From: Herbiconiux sp. A18JL235
GTDB taxonomy: Bacteria > Actinomycetota > Actinomycetes > Actinomycetales > Microbacteriaceae
Length of the DNA stretch: 64,000 nt
NCBI RefSeq assembly: GCF_040939305.1
Contig: NZ_CP162511.1
Span: 248,001 to 312,000, forward strand
Reading direction: 5' to 3'
The translations under genes and the position numbers were made by a program. Below, in pieces: positions 23,703 to 32,695 of the stretch. A model generated the notes under the pieces. The model had not been told where the DNA came from, did no database searches, and saw only the letters and a program-made list of their open reading frames with translations. The stretch's first letter is position 1. Each line of letters begins with the position of its first letter.

Positions 23703-24506
23703 ATGCCCGAGATCACCCCCCACCTGTCGGGTCGCACGGTGCTCGTCACCGGTGCCGGCGGCGGAGCCGTCGGGTCGGGAATCTGCGACGCGCTCGACCG
23801 CGCGGGCGCACGCCTCGTCGTGAACGACGTCGATGCCGACGCCGCACGTCAGGCGGCCAGCCGATACGACGGTGCCTTCGCCGTCGAGGGCGACATCTCG
23901 ACCGCCACTGATGCGGCGCGCATCGTGGCGACAGCCGTGGAGCGGTCCGGTTCGATCGACGCACTCGTCAACAACGCGGGCGTCAACTTCGGCACCGCCG
24001 CGCACTTGGCGTCGGAAGAGGTGTTCGACCGGCTCTACGCGGTCGACGTGAAGGGGCTGTGGCTGATGAGCCGGAGCTTCGCCCAGCACCGCATCGCCCT
24101 CGGTGGCGGAGGCAGCATCCTCAACATCTCCTCGATCCATGCAGCCCGCACCCAGAACGGGTTCGCGCTCTACGCCGGCGCCAAGGCCGCTGTCGAAGGC
24201 CTCACCCGGGGTTTCGCCGTCGAGCTCGGCCGGTATCGCATCCGATGCAACGGTCTCGCACCGGGGGCGGTGCTCGACGAGGCGAAGGCGCACGACTACG
24301 GGGTCGGTGACGATCCCGTCGGTTGGGTGCGCGAACACACTCGTACCCGCCAGGTCATCGATCGGGCCGTTCTGCCCGTCGACATCGGCGAGGTCGCCGC
24401 CTTCCTCGTCTCCGACCAGGCGTGGGCTGTGGCCGGGCAGACCATCACCGTCGATGCCGGCCTGGGGCTTCTGCTCTACGACCGCGCCTTCACCGGCGAC
24501 GTCTAG
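23703..24506 (+). CDS. Short-chain dehydrogenase/reductase (SDR), second
   Basis: 267 residues from the ATG after AAGGAGAG. The cofactor loop is longer than usual, VTGAGGGAVGSGI. NNAG is at 90-93, NISSIHA gives the catalytic Ser, and Tyr157 and Lys161 lie in YAGAK. The extra glycines in the loop resemble sugar-acid and gluconate-type dehydrogenases. Likely an NAD(P)-linked sugar or sugar-acid dehydrogenase acting between the importer and the AceE-like enzyme in the same operon. Confidence 0.88.
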   Translation: MPEITPHLSGRTVLVTGAGGGAVGSGICDALDRAGARLVVNDVDADAARQAASRYDGAFAVEGDISTATDAARIVATAVERSGSIDALVNNAGVNFGTAAHLASEEVFDRLYAVDVKGLWLMSRSFAQHRIALGGGGSILNISSIHAARTQNGFALYAGAKAAVEGLTRGFAVELGRYRIRCNGLAPGAVLDEAKAHDYGVGDDPVGWVREHTRTRQVIDRAVLPVDIGEVAAFLVSDQAWAVAGQTITVDAGLGLLLYDRAFTGDV

Positions 24507-24554
24507 ACGACGTGCCACCCATCCTCTCCGCTCTCGCTCATCTCAGGAATCACC

Positions 24555-26888
24555 GTGCTCATCACCGATGCCCCCATTTCCCCTGTCGACACCTCTGACG
24601 ACGCGGCCCTGGCCCGCATCGAGCAGCGCCTGCTCTGGCTCTCGACCTCGATGATCCATCATGCCAATCGCGTGCGACCGAACGTCTCGGGCGTCAAGGT
24701 GGGCGGGCACCAGGCCTCCAGCGCTTCGATGGCGACCATCATGACCGAGCTCTGGTTCGAGCAGCTCCGCCCCGACGACCGGGTGTCGGTGAAACCCCAT
24801 GCCTCGCCGATGCTGCATTCCATCGGTTTCCTGCTCGGAGAACTCGACGACCGGCAGATGACCACTCTTCGCGAGTTCGGCGGCATTCAAAGCTACCCGA
24901 GCCGCGCCAAGGATCCCGACACCGTCGACTACTCCACCGGATCGGTCGGCATCGGCGCGACCGCACCCATCTGGGGTGCGATCTCCCGCCGCTACTCGGC
25001 GACCCTGTCCGGCTCCACCACATCGGGTCGTCAGTACTCCCTGGTGGGCGACGCCGAGCTCGACGAGGGTGCGGTGTGGGAGGCCCTGCTCGACCCGCAG
25101 GTCGCCGACCTCGGTGAAGTCGTCTGGATCGTCGACCTCAACCGGCAGTCACTCGACCGCGTCGTGCCCAACATCGCCAGCGAGAAGCTGCAGCGCATGT
25201 TCGAGGCCGCCGGCTGGCAGGTGCTCACCGTGCCCTTCGGTCGACGGCTCGAGGAGCTCTTCACCCGCCCCGGGGGCGCGGCGTTGCGCCGCCGTATCCT
25301 CGACATGCCCAATCCGGAGTACCAGCGGCTGCTGCGCTGCCCCGCCTCCGAGCTGCGGCTCCGGCTGCCCGGCGGCACTGACGATGCGCCCGACATCGGC
25401 GCGCTGCTCGACGAGCTCGGCGACGATGAGCTGCTCGCCACCGTCCGCAACCTGGGAGGTCACGACATCGCTGCGCTTCGCCGAGCCTTCGCTGCGATCG
25501 ACGACACCCGGCCGACGGCGATCATCGCCTACACCATCAAGGGTCACGGTCTCCCCGTGGAAGGGCACCCCCAGAACCATTCCTCCTTGCTGACGCACGA
25601 GCAGTACGCCGAACTCGCCGCGCGCTGTGGAACCGATGTCTCGACGCCCTGGGTGCGCTTCGATGCCGGATCGGCAGAGGGTCGCCTGTGTGCGGCGACG
25701 GCTGCGCGTCTGCGGCGGGAACCCGTCGTCGCGACAGCCGTGCCTGCCGTACCCACCGACTTCGGCCGCACGCCCACCACCGTCGGCACCACCCAAGCGG
25801 CGCTCGGGCGCGTGCTGCTCGACCTCACGCGTGCGGCACCGGAGGTGGCTCGGCGCGTCGTGACAGCCAGCCCTGACGTGAGCTCCAGCACCAACCTCGC
25901 CGGGTGGCTGAACAAAGTCGGGGTCTGGTCCACCCGCGACGATCGCCGCAACTGGTTCGACGACGATCCCGAGACCATCATGCACTGGCGGGAGAGGTCG
26001 AGCGGACAGCACATCGAGCTCGGTATCGCCGAGGTGAACCTGGTGAGTCTGCTGGGCGAGCTCGGCGCCACCTGGGAGCGTTGGGGGCAACCGCTGTTCC
26101 CGATCGGCGTGCTCTACGACCCGTTCGTCGAACGCGCTCTCGAACCGTGGTCGTACGGCATGTATGCAGGTGGGCAGTCGATCCTCATCGGCACACCCTC
26201 CGGGGTCTCACTCGCAGCCGAGGGCGGAGCCCACCAGTCGATCAAGACCCCGTCGATCGGCATCGAGCAGCCCGGTTGCGTCAGCTACGAGCCGGCCTTC
26301 GCCCTCGAGGTCGAATGGACCCTGCTCGCGGCGATGGGGCAGATGGCGCGGCCGGGGGGCCACTCCGCCTACTTGCGTCTGTCGACCAAGCCGGTGGAGC
26401 AGTCGCTCGCGGGGATGCCGGCCGACCCGGCTGCCCGGGAGCGTCGTCGCCGCCAGGTGGTCGCGGGCGGCTACCGCCTGCGTACTGCTCGAGCGCATCC
26501 GGCGGCGACCCTCGTCGCGATGGGCGCGATGGTTCCGGATGCGCTCACCGCCGCCGACCGTCTCGTGGCGCTCGGCCACGACGTCGACGTGGTGTGCGTC
26601 ACGAGCCCTGGACTGCTCTTCGAGGCCGTGCAGGCACGTGGAGGAACCGGCGACGGTGAGAGCTGGATCCTCGACCAGGTGCTGCCGGGCGACCGGGCGG
26701 CGCCGATGGTCACGGTGCTCGACGGGCATCCCCATGCGCTCTCGTTCTTGGCGGGAGTGAACGCCGTTCCGGCCCGCCACCTCGGGGTGAGCCGCTTCGG
26801 GCAAGCAGGGGACCTCGCCGACGTGTACCGCTACCACGGCATCGACGCCGAGAGCATGATCAGAGCGGCGCTCGACCTCATCGGGTGA
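24555..26888 (+). CDS. AceE-like (pyruvate dehydrogenase E1 / transketolase fold) thiamine-diphosphate enzyme
   Basis: 777 residues from a GTG preceded by AGGA. It contains both halves of a homodimeric E1. The ThDP/Mg motif is GDAELDEG (165-172) continuing to VDLNRQSLD, comparable to the GDxE...NxxxLD segment of AceE. The C-terminal pyrimidine domain has ELGIAEVNLVSLLGELG, AEGGAHQS and LATSP-like ASPDVSS. Bacterial AceE proteins are about 890-920 residues, so this is shorter. No E2 lipoyl protein or E3 is linked. In this operon it may decarboxylate or transfer two-carbon units from a 2-keto sugar acid (inference) instead of pyruvate. Convergent with the D-aminoacylase-like gene. Confidence 0.85.
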   Translation: MLITDAPISPVDTSDDAALARIEQRLLWLSTSMIHHANRVRPNVSGVKVGGHQASSASMATIMTELWFEQLRPDDRVSVKPHASPMLHSIGFLLGELDDRQMTTLREFGGIQSYPSRAKDPDTVDYSTGSVGIGATAPIWGAISRRYSATLSGSTTSGRQYSLVGDAELDEGAVWEALLDPQVADLGEVVWIVDLNRQSLDRVVPNIASEKLQRMFEAAGWQVLTVPFGRRLEELFTRPGGAALRRRILDMPNPEYQRLLRCPASELRLRLPGGTDDAPDIGALLDELGDDELLATVRNLGGHDIAALRRAFAAIDDTRPTAIIAYTIKGHGLPVEGHPQNHSSLLTHEQYAELAARCGTDVSTPWVRFDAGSAEGRLCAATAARLRREPVVATAVPAVPTDFGRTPTTVGTTQAALGRVLLDLTRAAPEVARRVVTASPDVSSSTNLAGWLNKVGVWSTRDDRRNWFDDDPETIMHWRERSSGQHIELGIAEVNLVSLLGELGATWERWGQPLFPIGVLYDPFVERALEPWSYGMYAGGQSILIGTPSGVSLAAEGGAHQSIKTPSIGIEQPGCVSYEPAFALEVEWTLLAAMGQMARPGGHSAYLRLSTKPVEQSLAGMPADPAARERRRRQVVAGGYRLRTARAHPAATLVAMGAMVPDALTAADRLVALGHDVDVVCVTSPGLLFEAVQARGGTGDGESWILDQVLPGDRAAPMVTVLDGHPHALSFLAGVNAVPARHLGVSRFGQAGDLADVYRYHGIDAESMIRAALDLIG

Positions 26889-26907
26889 GATCTCCCGGCG
26901 GGGCGGG

Positions 26908-28413
26908 TCAGAGCACCTGGCCCTGGCCGAAGGTCCCGTCGTCGTCCGCCCGCCCGGCGACCAACACGGCGGACATTCCACGCGGCCGTTGCGCGGGCAG
27001 CTCATAGGTGCCCGTCTCGCCGAGGAGCAGCGGATCGAACAGCACGAGATCGGCGGCGAGGCCGGGCTCGATCCTTCCTCGCCCGGGCACGGAGAACCGC
27101 TCGGACGGCAGGGCGGTCATGCGGCTGATCACGCGCTCCAGAGTGAGACCGTCGGTGCCGCAGTAACGCTCGAGCACTCGGGGGAAGGTGCCGTACTGGC
27201 GCGGATGGGTCAGTCCGTCAGGGGAGGGCAGGCCGTCGCTGCCGATGAAGCAGGCCTCGTGCGCCAGGGCGAGCTTCACCGATTCGGGGTGCATCATGTG
27301 GATGATCGCAGAAGTCGACGGCGAGCGGTCGAGGATCATGGCGGCGGTCTGCTCGAGGGTCAGTCCGCGCTCCTCGGCCACATCGCTCAGCCAGCGCCCG
27401 GAGAGCTCGGGTTCGCCAGGAACCGAGGTGAGCTGCACGGTGCTCCTCGGCTCGCCGCGGTTCTCGTCGGCCCGGAGTGCCGGTAGCAGGGCCGTCGACC
27501 CGGCCGCGTAGGGGTACACGTCGAAGGTGATGTCGACCCCGGCTGCGCGCTCCGTATCGATGAGATCGAGCGCCCGTTCCATCCGGTCGACGCTCCCACG
27601 GCCCGTCGCCTTCAGGTGACTGATGTGCAGCCGGCAGGCGCTGCGGCGCGCGACGTCGATGACCTCGCGGAGGCTGGGGAGCAGTCGCGCGCCCTCGTCG
27701 CGCACGTGCACCGCGAACACCGCACCACGTGCGGCTAGACGTGCGGCCAACGTGACGAGTTCTTCGGGGTCCGCTGCGCTGCACGGCTCGTAGACGAGAC
27801 CGGTCGACATTCCCGCCGCGCCCTGGTCGAGCGCGTCGTCGAGGAGTGCGGCAAGGCGCTGACGCCCGCCGGCATCGGCAGGTTCACGCTGATCAGGCAG
27901 TGCAGCGAGGTAGCGCAGCGCTGCATGAGCGACGAGCGGTCGCACGTTGCACTGCAGCGGGGCGGCGTCGAGCGCATCGACGAAGGAGGAGAAGCTCGGC
28001 AGCCGGGGCGGGGCAGGGAATCCCAGCACAGCCTTGAGATCGGCGGAGAGTCTGGCGTCGAGCTCGGGGCTGCCGGGCGCGATGCCGATGCCGCAGTTGC
28101 CGGTGACCACGGTGGTGACCCCCTGCTGGCGTTTGGGCCGGAGCCCGTGCTGGTGCAGCGCGGCGGTGTCGTCGTGGGCGTGGGTGTCGATGAATCCGGG
28201 AGAGAGCACCAGCCCGGAGGCATCGAGGACGTGGTCCGACTCGGAGCGGTCGACCCGTCCGACTGCTGCGATGCGCCCGGCCCGCACGCGCACGTCGGCG
28301 CAGTGAGACGGCCGCCCCGATCCGTCGACGACTGTCGCGCCGGCGATGACGTATCCCTCGAAGGGCAGACTGCTGTGCGCCGGTGGGGAGGCGCTCGGAG
28401 ACGTCGGGGTCAC
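26908..28413 (-). CDS. N-acyl-D-amino-acid deacylase (D-aminoacylase)-like amidohydrolase
   Basis: 501 residues from a GTG that overlaps the upstream enolase-superfamily stop as GTGA. Amidohydrolase motifs are GFIDTHAHDD (His78, His80), FAVHVRDEG, LHISHLKATG and GSDGLPSPDG near the C terminus, with VVDGSGRP at the start. It fits the D-aminoacylase branch, which removes acyl groups from N-acyl-D-amino acids. Related dihydro-orotase-like specificities cannot be excluded. It forms one operon with the galactonate-dehydratase-like gene, under box F. Confidence 0.88.
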   Translation of the reverse strand: MTPTSPSASPPAHSSLPFEGYVIAGATVVDGSGRPSHCADVRVRAGRIAAVGRVDRSESDHVLDASGLVLSPGFIDTHAHDDTAALHQHGLRPKRQQGVTTVVTGNCGIGIAPGSPELDARLSADLKAVLGFPAPPRLPSFSSFVDALDAAPLQCNVRPLVAHAALRYLAALPDQREPADAGGRQRLAALLDDALDQGAAGMSTGLVYEPCSAADPEELVTLAARLAARGAVFAVHVRDEGARLLPSLREVIDVARRSACRLHISHLKATGRGSVDRMERALDLIDTERAAGVDITFDVYPYAAGSTALLPALRADENRGEPRSTVQLTSVPGEPELSGRWLSDVAEERGLTLEQTAAMILDRSPSTSAIIHMMHPESVKLALAHEACFIGSDGLPSPDGLTHPRQYGTFPRVLERYCGTDGLTLERVISRMTALPSERFSVPGRGRIEPGLAADLVLFDPLLLGETGTYELPAQRPRGMSAVLVAGRADDDGTFGQGQVL

Positions 28414-29546
28414 GGGGTCAGCAGGTCGACACCGCCGGTGTACTGCTCCAGCGCGTCGGCGTCCCATTCGACGCCGAGTCCCGCAGCCGAGGGCACGGCG
28501 AGCTGCCCGTCGCTGTCGAGGGTCCAGCCGCCCACGGTGAGGTCGTCGATGTAGGCCGACCCCGTGCAGTACTCGACGAGGTCGGTGAACCGCAGCGCCG
28601 CGGCGATGTGCAGGTCGGCAGCGAGCCCGACCGCGGTGTTCCAGCCGTGCGGCACGAGCTTCACCCCGGCGTCTTCGGAGCGACGCCCGACGGCCATCAA
28701 CTCGTCGATTCCGCCCACCTTGGTGACATCGGGCTGCACGATGTCGAAGGCGCCGCGATCGACGTAGGGGCTGAAGGTTTGACGACGGGTGAGGGTCTCC
28801 CCGCCGCTGATGGGCACGGGTGAGGCGTCGGAGAGACGCACGAACCCGTCGATGTCATCGGGATTCAGAGCCTCCTCGAACCAGGCGACATCGTGATCGG
28901 CGAGCATGCGGGCCGTGTCGAGGGCCCACCGCACGCCGTTGTGCCAGTATCCGTCGCTCCCGCCGGCGTCGACCGCGAGGAGCGCGCCGGGGCCGATCGC
29001 CTCTCGCGCCGTGCGCACGAGGAGCTCGTCGGTGCCCGAGTCGTCGCGCCCGAAGCGCCCCCAACCGATCTTGAAGGCGGTGAACCCCTGGGCCGACAGA
29101 GCGAGCAGGTTGTCGCGCATGAGGCCGGGCTCGTCCATCAAGAGCGAGGCGTAGGGACGCACCCGGTCGCGGTAGTCGCCGCCGATCAATCGCGAGACGG
29201 GAGCGTTCCAGGCCTGGCCCGCGAGATCCCAGAGGGCGATGTTGATCCCACTGATGGCGTGGGTGATCGACCCGCCGCGGCCCATCCAGAAGGTGTGCTG
29301 GTGCAGTTCCTCGGTCATCGCCGGGGGTGAGGTGAACTCCCGCCCGACGATGAGCTCGCTGAGCACCTCGATGGCGCCGCGCACCAGCGCTTCGTGGGTG
29401 AAGACGCTGCCGAGCCCCACCCGCCCGTCGTCCGTGTGCACCGAGACGAGTGTGTGCAGCGAGGAGTCGGGCCGCAATTCCATCGTCCACCCGCCGCGCG
29501 GGGTCGCCCCGCGTAGGCCGGCGATACGGATCTCGCGAATCTTCAT
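28410..29546 (-). CDS. Sugar-acid dehydratase of the enolase superfamily (galactonate/gluconate-dehydratase-like)
   Basis: 378 residues. The acid-sugar dehydratase pattern is complete: FKIGWGR (Lys159) for the first base, metal ligands Asp193 (AVDAGGSD), Glu224 (WFEEAL) and Glu250 (ISGGETLT), then QPDVTKVGG and catalytic His300 in VPHGWN. It would turn an aldonate or uronate-derived acid into a 2-keto-3-deoxy acid. The exact sugar is not readable. Coupled to the D-aminoacylase-like gene, and divergent from the PLP enzyme across box F. Confidence 0.9.
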   Translation of the reverse strand: MKIREIRIAGLRGATPRGGWTMELRPDSSLHTLVSVHTDDGRVGLGSVFTHEALVRGAIEVLSELIVGREFTSPPAMTEELHQHTFWMGRGGSITHAISGINIALWDLAGQAWNAPVSRLIGGDYRDRVRPYASLLMDEPGLMRDNLLALSAQGFTAFKIGWGRFGRDDSGTDELLVRTAREAIGPGALLAVDAGGSDGYWHNGVRWALDTARMLADHDVAWFEEALNPDDIDGFVRLSDASPVPISGGETLTRRQTFSPYVDRGAFDIVQPDVTKVGGIDELMAVGRRSEDAGVKLVPHGWNTAVGLAADLHIAAALRFTDLVEYCTGSAYIDDLTVGGWTLDSDGQLAVPSAAGLGVEWDADALEQYTGGVDLLTP

Positions 29547-29602
29547 CAGTGTTCCTCGTTCCTCGTGCAGCGGGCCGCTCTGCCCCGACCCATCATGACA
29601 TA

Positions 29603-29616
29603 AACTGTTAACAGTT
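29603..29616. promoter_or_regulatory. GntR-type operator, box F
   Basis: AACTGTTAACAGTT, a perfect 14-bp palindrome. It is 57 bases before the dehydratase start and 24 bases before the PLP-enzyme start, so it can control both divergent operons. Confidence 0.8.
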
Positions 29617-29639
29617 AACTGTGATGCAAAGGAGGGCGC

Positions 29640-30779
29640 ATGCCCGACCATCCGACTCAGGCGACCCGGGTCTCTCAGCTGCTCGAGGCGACGGGGTCTC
29701 ATCCCACCCCTCTCCTGGTGGTGCGGGAACAGACCTTGCGCTCGAACATCGATCGGATGCAGTCACTCGCCGAGGCGCGAGGCGTGCGGCTCAGGCCTCA
29801 CCTGAAGACCCACAAGTCGACCTTCGTCGCGGGACTCCAGCGCGACCGGGGGGCGTCGGCGGTGACGGTCGCGACACTGGGTGAGGCGGAGGTGTTCGCC
29901 GCAGCGGGCCACCGAGACATCCTTGCGGCCTTCGCGCCCGTCGACCACGCGAAGAGCGCACGTTACGAGCGGCTTGCCACAGCGGCGAGGCTCACCTTCT
30001 GCGTCGACCATGTCGAGGGCGTCGCGCGGGTCGCCGAACTCGCCCGAACCACGGGGGTCGAGATCGGCTTCTACTGGGAGCTCGACACCGGGAGTTCTCG
30101 ATCGGGCACGCACCCCGATCGCACCTGGGATGCTGTGCGTGCCGCCATCGAATCCCACCCGGCGGCGAGGTTCGCCGGCCTGATGAGCTTCGGCGGTCAC
30201 CTGTACGCGGCCGAGTCGCCTGACGCCGCCGCGGCGGCGGCTCGCCGTGACGCGCGGACCATCGGTGCGGTGTTCGAGCTCGCGACCACCGACGGATTCA
30301 CGCCCCCGGCGGTGAGCGTCGGTGCGACTCCCGCGGCGGACGCCCTGATCTCCGACCAGCGCGTGACGGAACTCCGGGCGGGAAACTACGTCTACAACGA
30401 CGCCACGCAGGTGGCCCTCGGCTCGGTCTCGGAGTCGGAGTGCGCGCTGTTCGTCGTCGGAACGGTCACCGGGCGCCCTGCACCCGGCCGAGCGCTGATC
30501 GATGCCGGCTCGAAGGCGATCCCGAAAGAGATCATGTCGTCGCTCACGACGGGGTTCGGCATCGTCGTCGGGCATCCGGAGCTGGTGATCACCCGGCTCT
30601 ATGAGGAGGTCGGGGTGATCGAGGGGCCCGCCTCGGCGATCGATGCACTCGGAGTCGGCGAGAGGGTGGCGGTGATTCCCAACCACAGTTGCTCGGCGAG
30701 CGTGCTCTATCCCGAATTCGTCCTCGTCGCGCAAGACGGGACGACGAGGGCGGTGGCGATCGATGCACGAGACCACTGA
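29640..30779 (+). CDS. Fold-type III PLP enzyme (D-threonine aldolase / D-serine dehydratase-like)
   Basis: 379 residues from the ATG after AAAGGAGGG. The N-terminal alanine-racemase barrel carries the PLP lysine, Lys56, in RLRPHLKTHKS. The C-terminal domain ends with IPNHSCSASVLYPE, where His and Cys bind the catalytic metal of this family. Members split D-3-hydroxy amino acids or deaminate D-serine. This is the strongest sign that a D-amino acid or a beta-hydroxy-amino sugar acid is a pathway substrate. Overlaps the lactonase start by 17 bases. Confidence 0.88.
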   Translation: MPDHPTQATRVSQLLEATGSHPTPLLVVREQTLRSNIDRMQSLAEARGVRLRPHLKTHKSTFVAGLQRDRGASAVTVATLGEAEVFAAAGHRDILAAFAPVDHAKSARYERLATAARLTFCVDHVEGVARVAELARTTGVEIGFYWELDTGSSRSGTHPDRTWDAVRAAIESHPAARFAGLMSFGGHLYAAESPDAAAAAARRDARTIGAVFELATTDGFTPPAVSVGATPAADALISDQRVTELRAGNYVYNDATQVALGSVSESECALFVVGTVTGRPAPGRALIDAGSKAIPKEIMSSLTTGFGIVVGHPELVITRLYEEVGVIEGPASAIDALGVGERVAVIPNHSCSASVLYPEFVLVAQDGTTRAVAIDARDH

Positions 30780-31833
30780 GGCAGCGTCGCCCACGGATTC
30801 CCGGAGCGCTGCGATCCTCGTCGCCGGCCGCGGCTCCGAAGGGGGGCTCTACCGCGTCGCGGGATCGGAGGCCCTTCGCATGGATGCAGTGGCCGACCTC
30901 GCCGCGCTGTGCGAGCATCCTCGTCTGCCCGTCGTCTTCGGGCTGTCGGCCGCCGGCGGCGGAACGCTCCTGGTCTGGGGCCTCGAGGGCGACGCTGCCA
31001 GGCGCCTGGCCGCTGTGGCGATCGGCTACGAGGAGGCCTGTCACCTCGCGATCTCGCCCGACGGGACCCTCCTCGTGGTCGTGGCGTACGGCGGTGCTGA
31101 TGGAGGAGTTCTGCGACTGTGGGCCCTCGATCCGAACGGAGTGCCGATCGGCGATGGTGAAGTGGTCAAGCTCCAAGGCGCGAGCGGGGTCGACGCCGAA
31201 CGGCAGGACGCCCCGCACCCTCACCAGGCGGTCTTCCTCGGTGACACGGTGCTCGTGCCCGACCTGGGCGCCGACCTCGTGCGCCTGTTCGACGTCGAGA
31301 ACGGATCGCTCGTCGAACGCCCCGGGGTGGCGGTGCCGGCAGGAACGGGGCCGCGGCACCTCGTCGTGCTCGGCGAGGACCGCTCGGGCGGGGGCGTGCT
31401 CGTGGCCGTGAGCGGAGAACTGAGTTCGACGGTGCTGGTGGGGCGGTTGGGTGCCGGGGTCACGACGTGGAAGACGACCCCGAGTTCGGCGAATTCGGAG
31501 GCCGTTTCCCGAGGCGAGGCGGGCGGGGGCAATTACCCGAGCGATATCGCGGCCTCGCCCGACCGAACCCACGTCTATGTCGCCAACCGTGGAGCTGACA
31601 CGGTGGCCGTGTTCGAGATCGCGGGTGATGCGCCGGTGCTTCGTGCCGAGCTCACGACAGGTGCGGCGTGGCCGCAGCACCTGTCGGTGACGAGCGACCG
31701 GATGCTCGTGGCCTGGTGGCACTCGTCGCTCGTGAGCGTCACGAACCTGGTCGCGGGCGTTCCCGAGGGTGCGACCCGATCGTTCGCGGTACCCGAGCCG
31801 GGCTGGTTGCTGGAGCGGTCCCATCGCTCGTGA
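30763..31833 (+). CDS. Lactonase-family beta-propeller (6-phosphogluconolactonase-like)
   Basis: 356 residues. Propeller blades show ACHLAISPDGTLLVVVAYGG, APHPHQAVFLGDTVLVPDLGADLVRLFDV, GTGPRHLVVL and NYPSDIAASPDRTHVYVANRGADTVAVF, the standard repeats of the seven-bladed Pgl-type lactonase family. It would open the sugar lactone made by an SDR to give the aldonate for the dehydratase. No signal peptide. The stop overlaps the next gene. Confidence 0.85.
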   Translation: MHETTEAASPTDSRSAAILVAGRGSEGGLYRVAGSEALRMDAVADLAALCEHPRLPVVFGLSAAGGGTLLVWGLEGDAARRLAAVAIGYEEACHLAISPDGTLLVVVAYGGADGGVLRLWALDPNGVPIGDGEVVKLQGASGVDAERQDAPHPHQAVFLGDTVLVPDLGADLVRLFDVENGSLVERPGVAVPAGTGPRHLVVLGEDRSGGGVLVAVSGELSSTVLVGRLGAGVTTWKTTPSSANSEAVSRGEAGGGNYPSDIAASPDRTHVYVANRGADTVAVFEIAGDAPVLRAELTTGAAWPQHLSVTSDRMLVAWWHSSLVSVTNLVAGVPEGATRSFAVPEPGWLLERSHRS

Positions 31834-32695
31834 TCCCGGCACTGACTCGCGCCGGCTCATCGAGCTGACGTCGACAGGACTCATCGCTCGTGTCGACCTG
31901 ACGCGGGGCGCGCGAATCACTTCTCTCGAACATGCGGGGTGCCCGGGCAACATCCTCCTCGAGAGTCCACCGTCGGCCGCCCACGGTGATATCGGCGGAT
32001 GGTTCGAGTTGCTCCCGAACGCCGGTCCCGAATCGCTCGACCCGCGCGTTCCCCGGCACGGCGACGTGAGGGACGTGCGGTGGCGCCTGATCGACCTGGC
32101 GAGGTGTGGTGCCGGCCAGCTGCTGGTCGTCGCGACCACCAGCAGCTCCCTGCCGATTCGCGCGACCCGCTCCATCTTCCTCGAGGGCGACCGGCTCGAG
32201 GTGCGCACCCGACTCGAGAACACGGGTGGGCTCGTCGTGCCGTATCTGCTCGGGCAGCACATCACGTTCGGCCCGAGGCTCCTCGACGACGAGCTGCAGA
32301 TCGACCTGCCATCCCCCTCCGGCCGCGGAAGAGAGGTCTCGCGGATCGTACCTCCCGATCGACGAATGCTTTTCGCTCCGAGCGGCGACGGGCGAGCAGA
32401 GCTCCGCACCACGAGCCGTCGCGTCATCGTGGAGTGGGACGTCGTCACCTACCCTGCGATGTGGCTGTGGGTCGAAGATCCCGGGCCGACGGCCGCGCAC
32501 GACGGGCCGAGGGCCATCGCGGTGGAGCCCCAGTCGGCGCTCACGCCCTCGCTCGACGGCGCCCTTGCGGCCGGGGAGGCCCCGTGGCTCCGGCCCGGCA
32601 CACCTCTCGAGACCTGGGTGAGCCTGACCCTCCTGCCGCGGCGCAGGAAAGCGCCAGGGCCTTCGACCAACGCGGGCGTCACAACCCGATCGTGA
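31769..32695 (+). CDS. Aldose 1-epimerase / galactose-mutarotase-like protein
   Basis: About 308 residues. The core reads LIARVDLTRGARITSLEHAG, then GGWFELLPNAGPESL and HGDVRDVRWRL, the beta-sandwich pattern of mutarotase-like proteins. The start is uncertain: the only in-frame GTG is at 31769, giving a 65-base overlap with the lactonase, and a shorter start within the overlap is not visible. It may interconvert sugar anomers for the dehydrogenase step. Convergent with, and overlapping by 17 bases, the toxin gene. Last gene of the island. Confidence 0.75.
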   Translation: MRPDRSRYPSRAGCWSGPIARDPGTDSRRLIELTSTGLIARVDLTRGARITSLEHAGCPGNILLESPPSAAHGDIGGWFELLPNAGPESLDPRVPRHGDVRDVRWRLIDLARCGAGQLLVVATTSSSLPIRATRSIFLEGDRLEVRTRLENTGGLVVPYLLGQHITFGPRLLDDELQIDLPSPSGRGREVSRIVPPDRRMLFAPSGDGRAELRTTSRRVIVEWDVVTYPAMWLWVEDPGPTAAHDGPRAIAVEPQSALTPSLDGALAAGEAPWLRPGTPLETWVSLTLLPRRRKAPGPSTNAGVTTRS

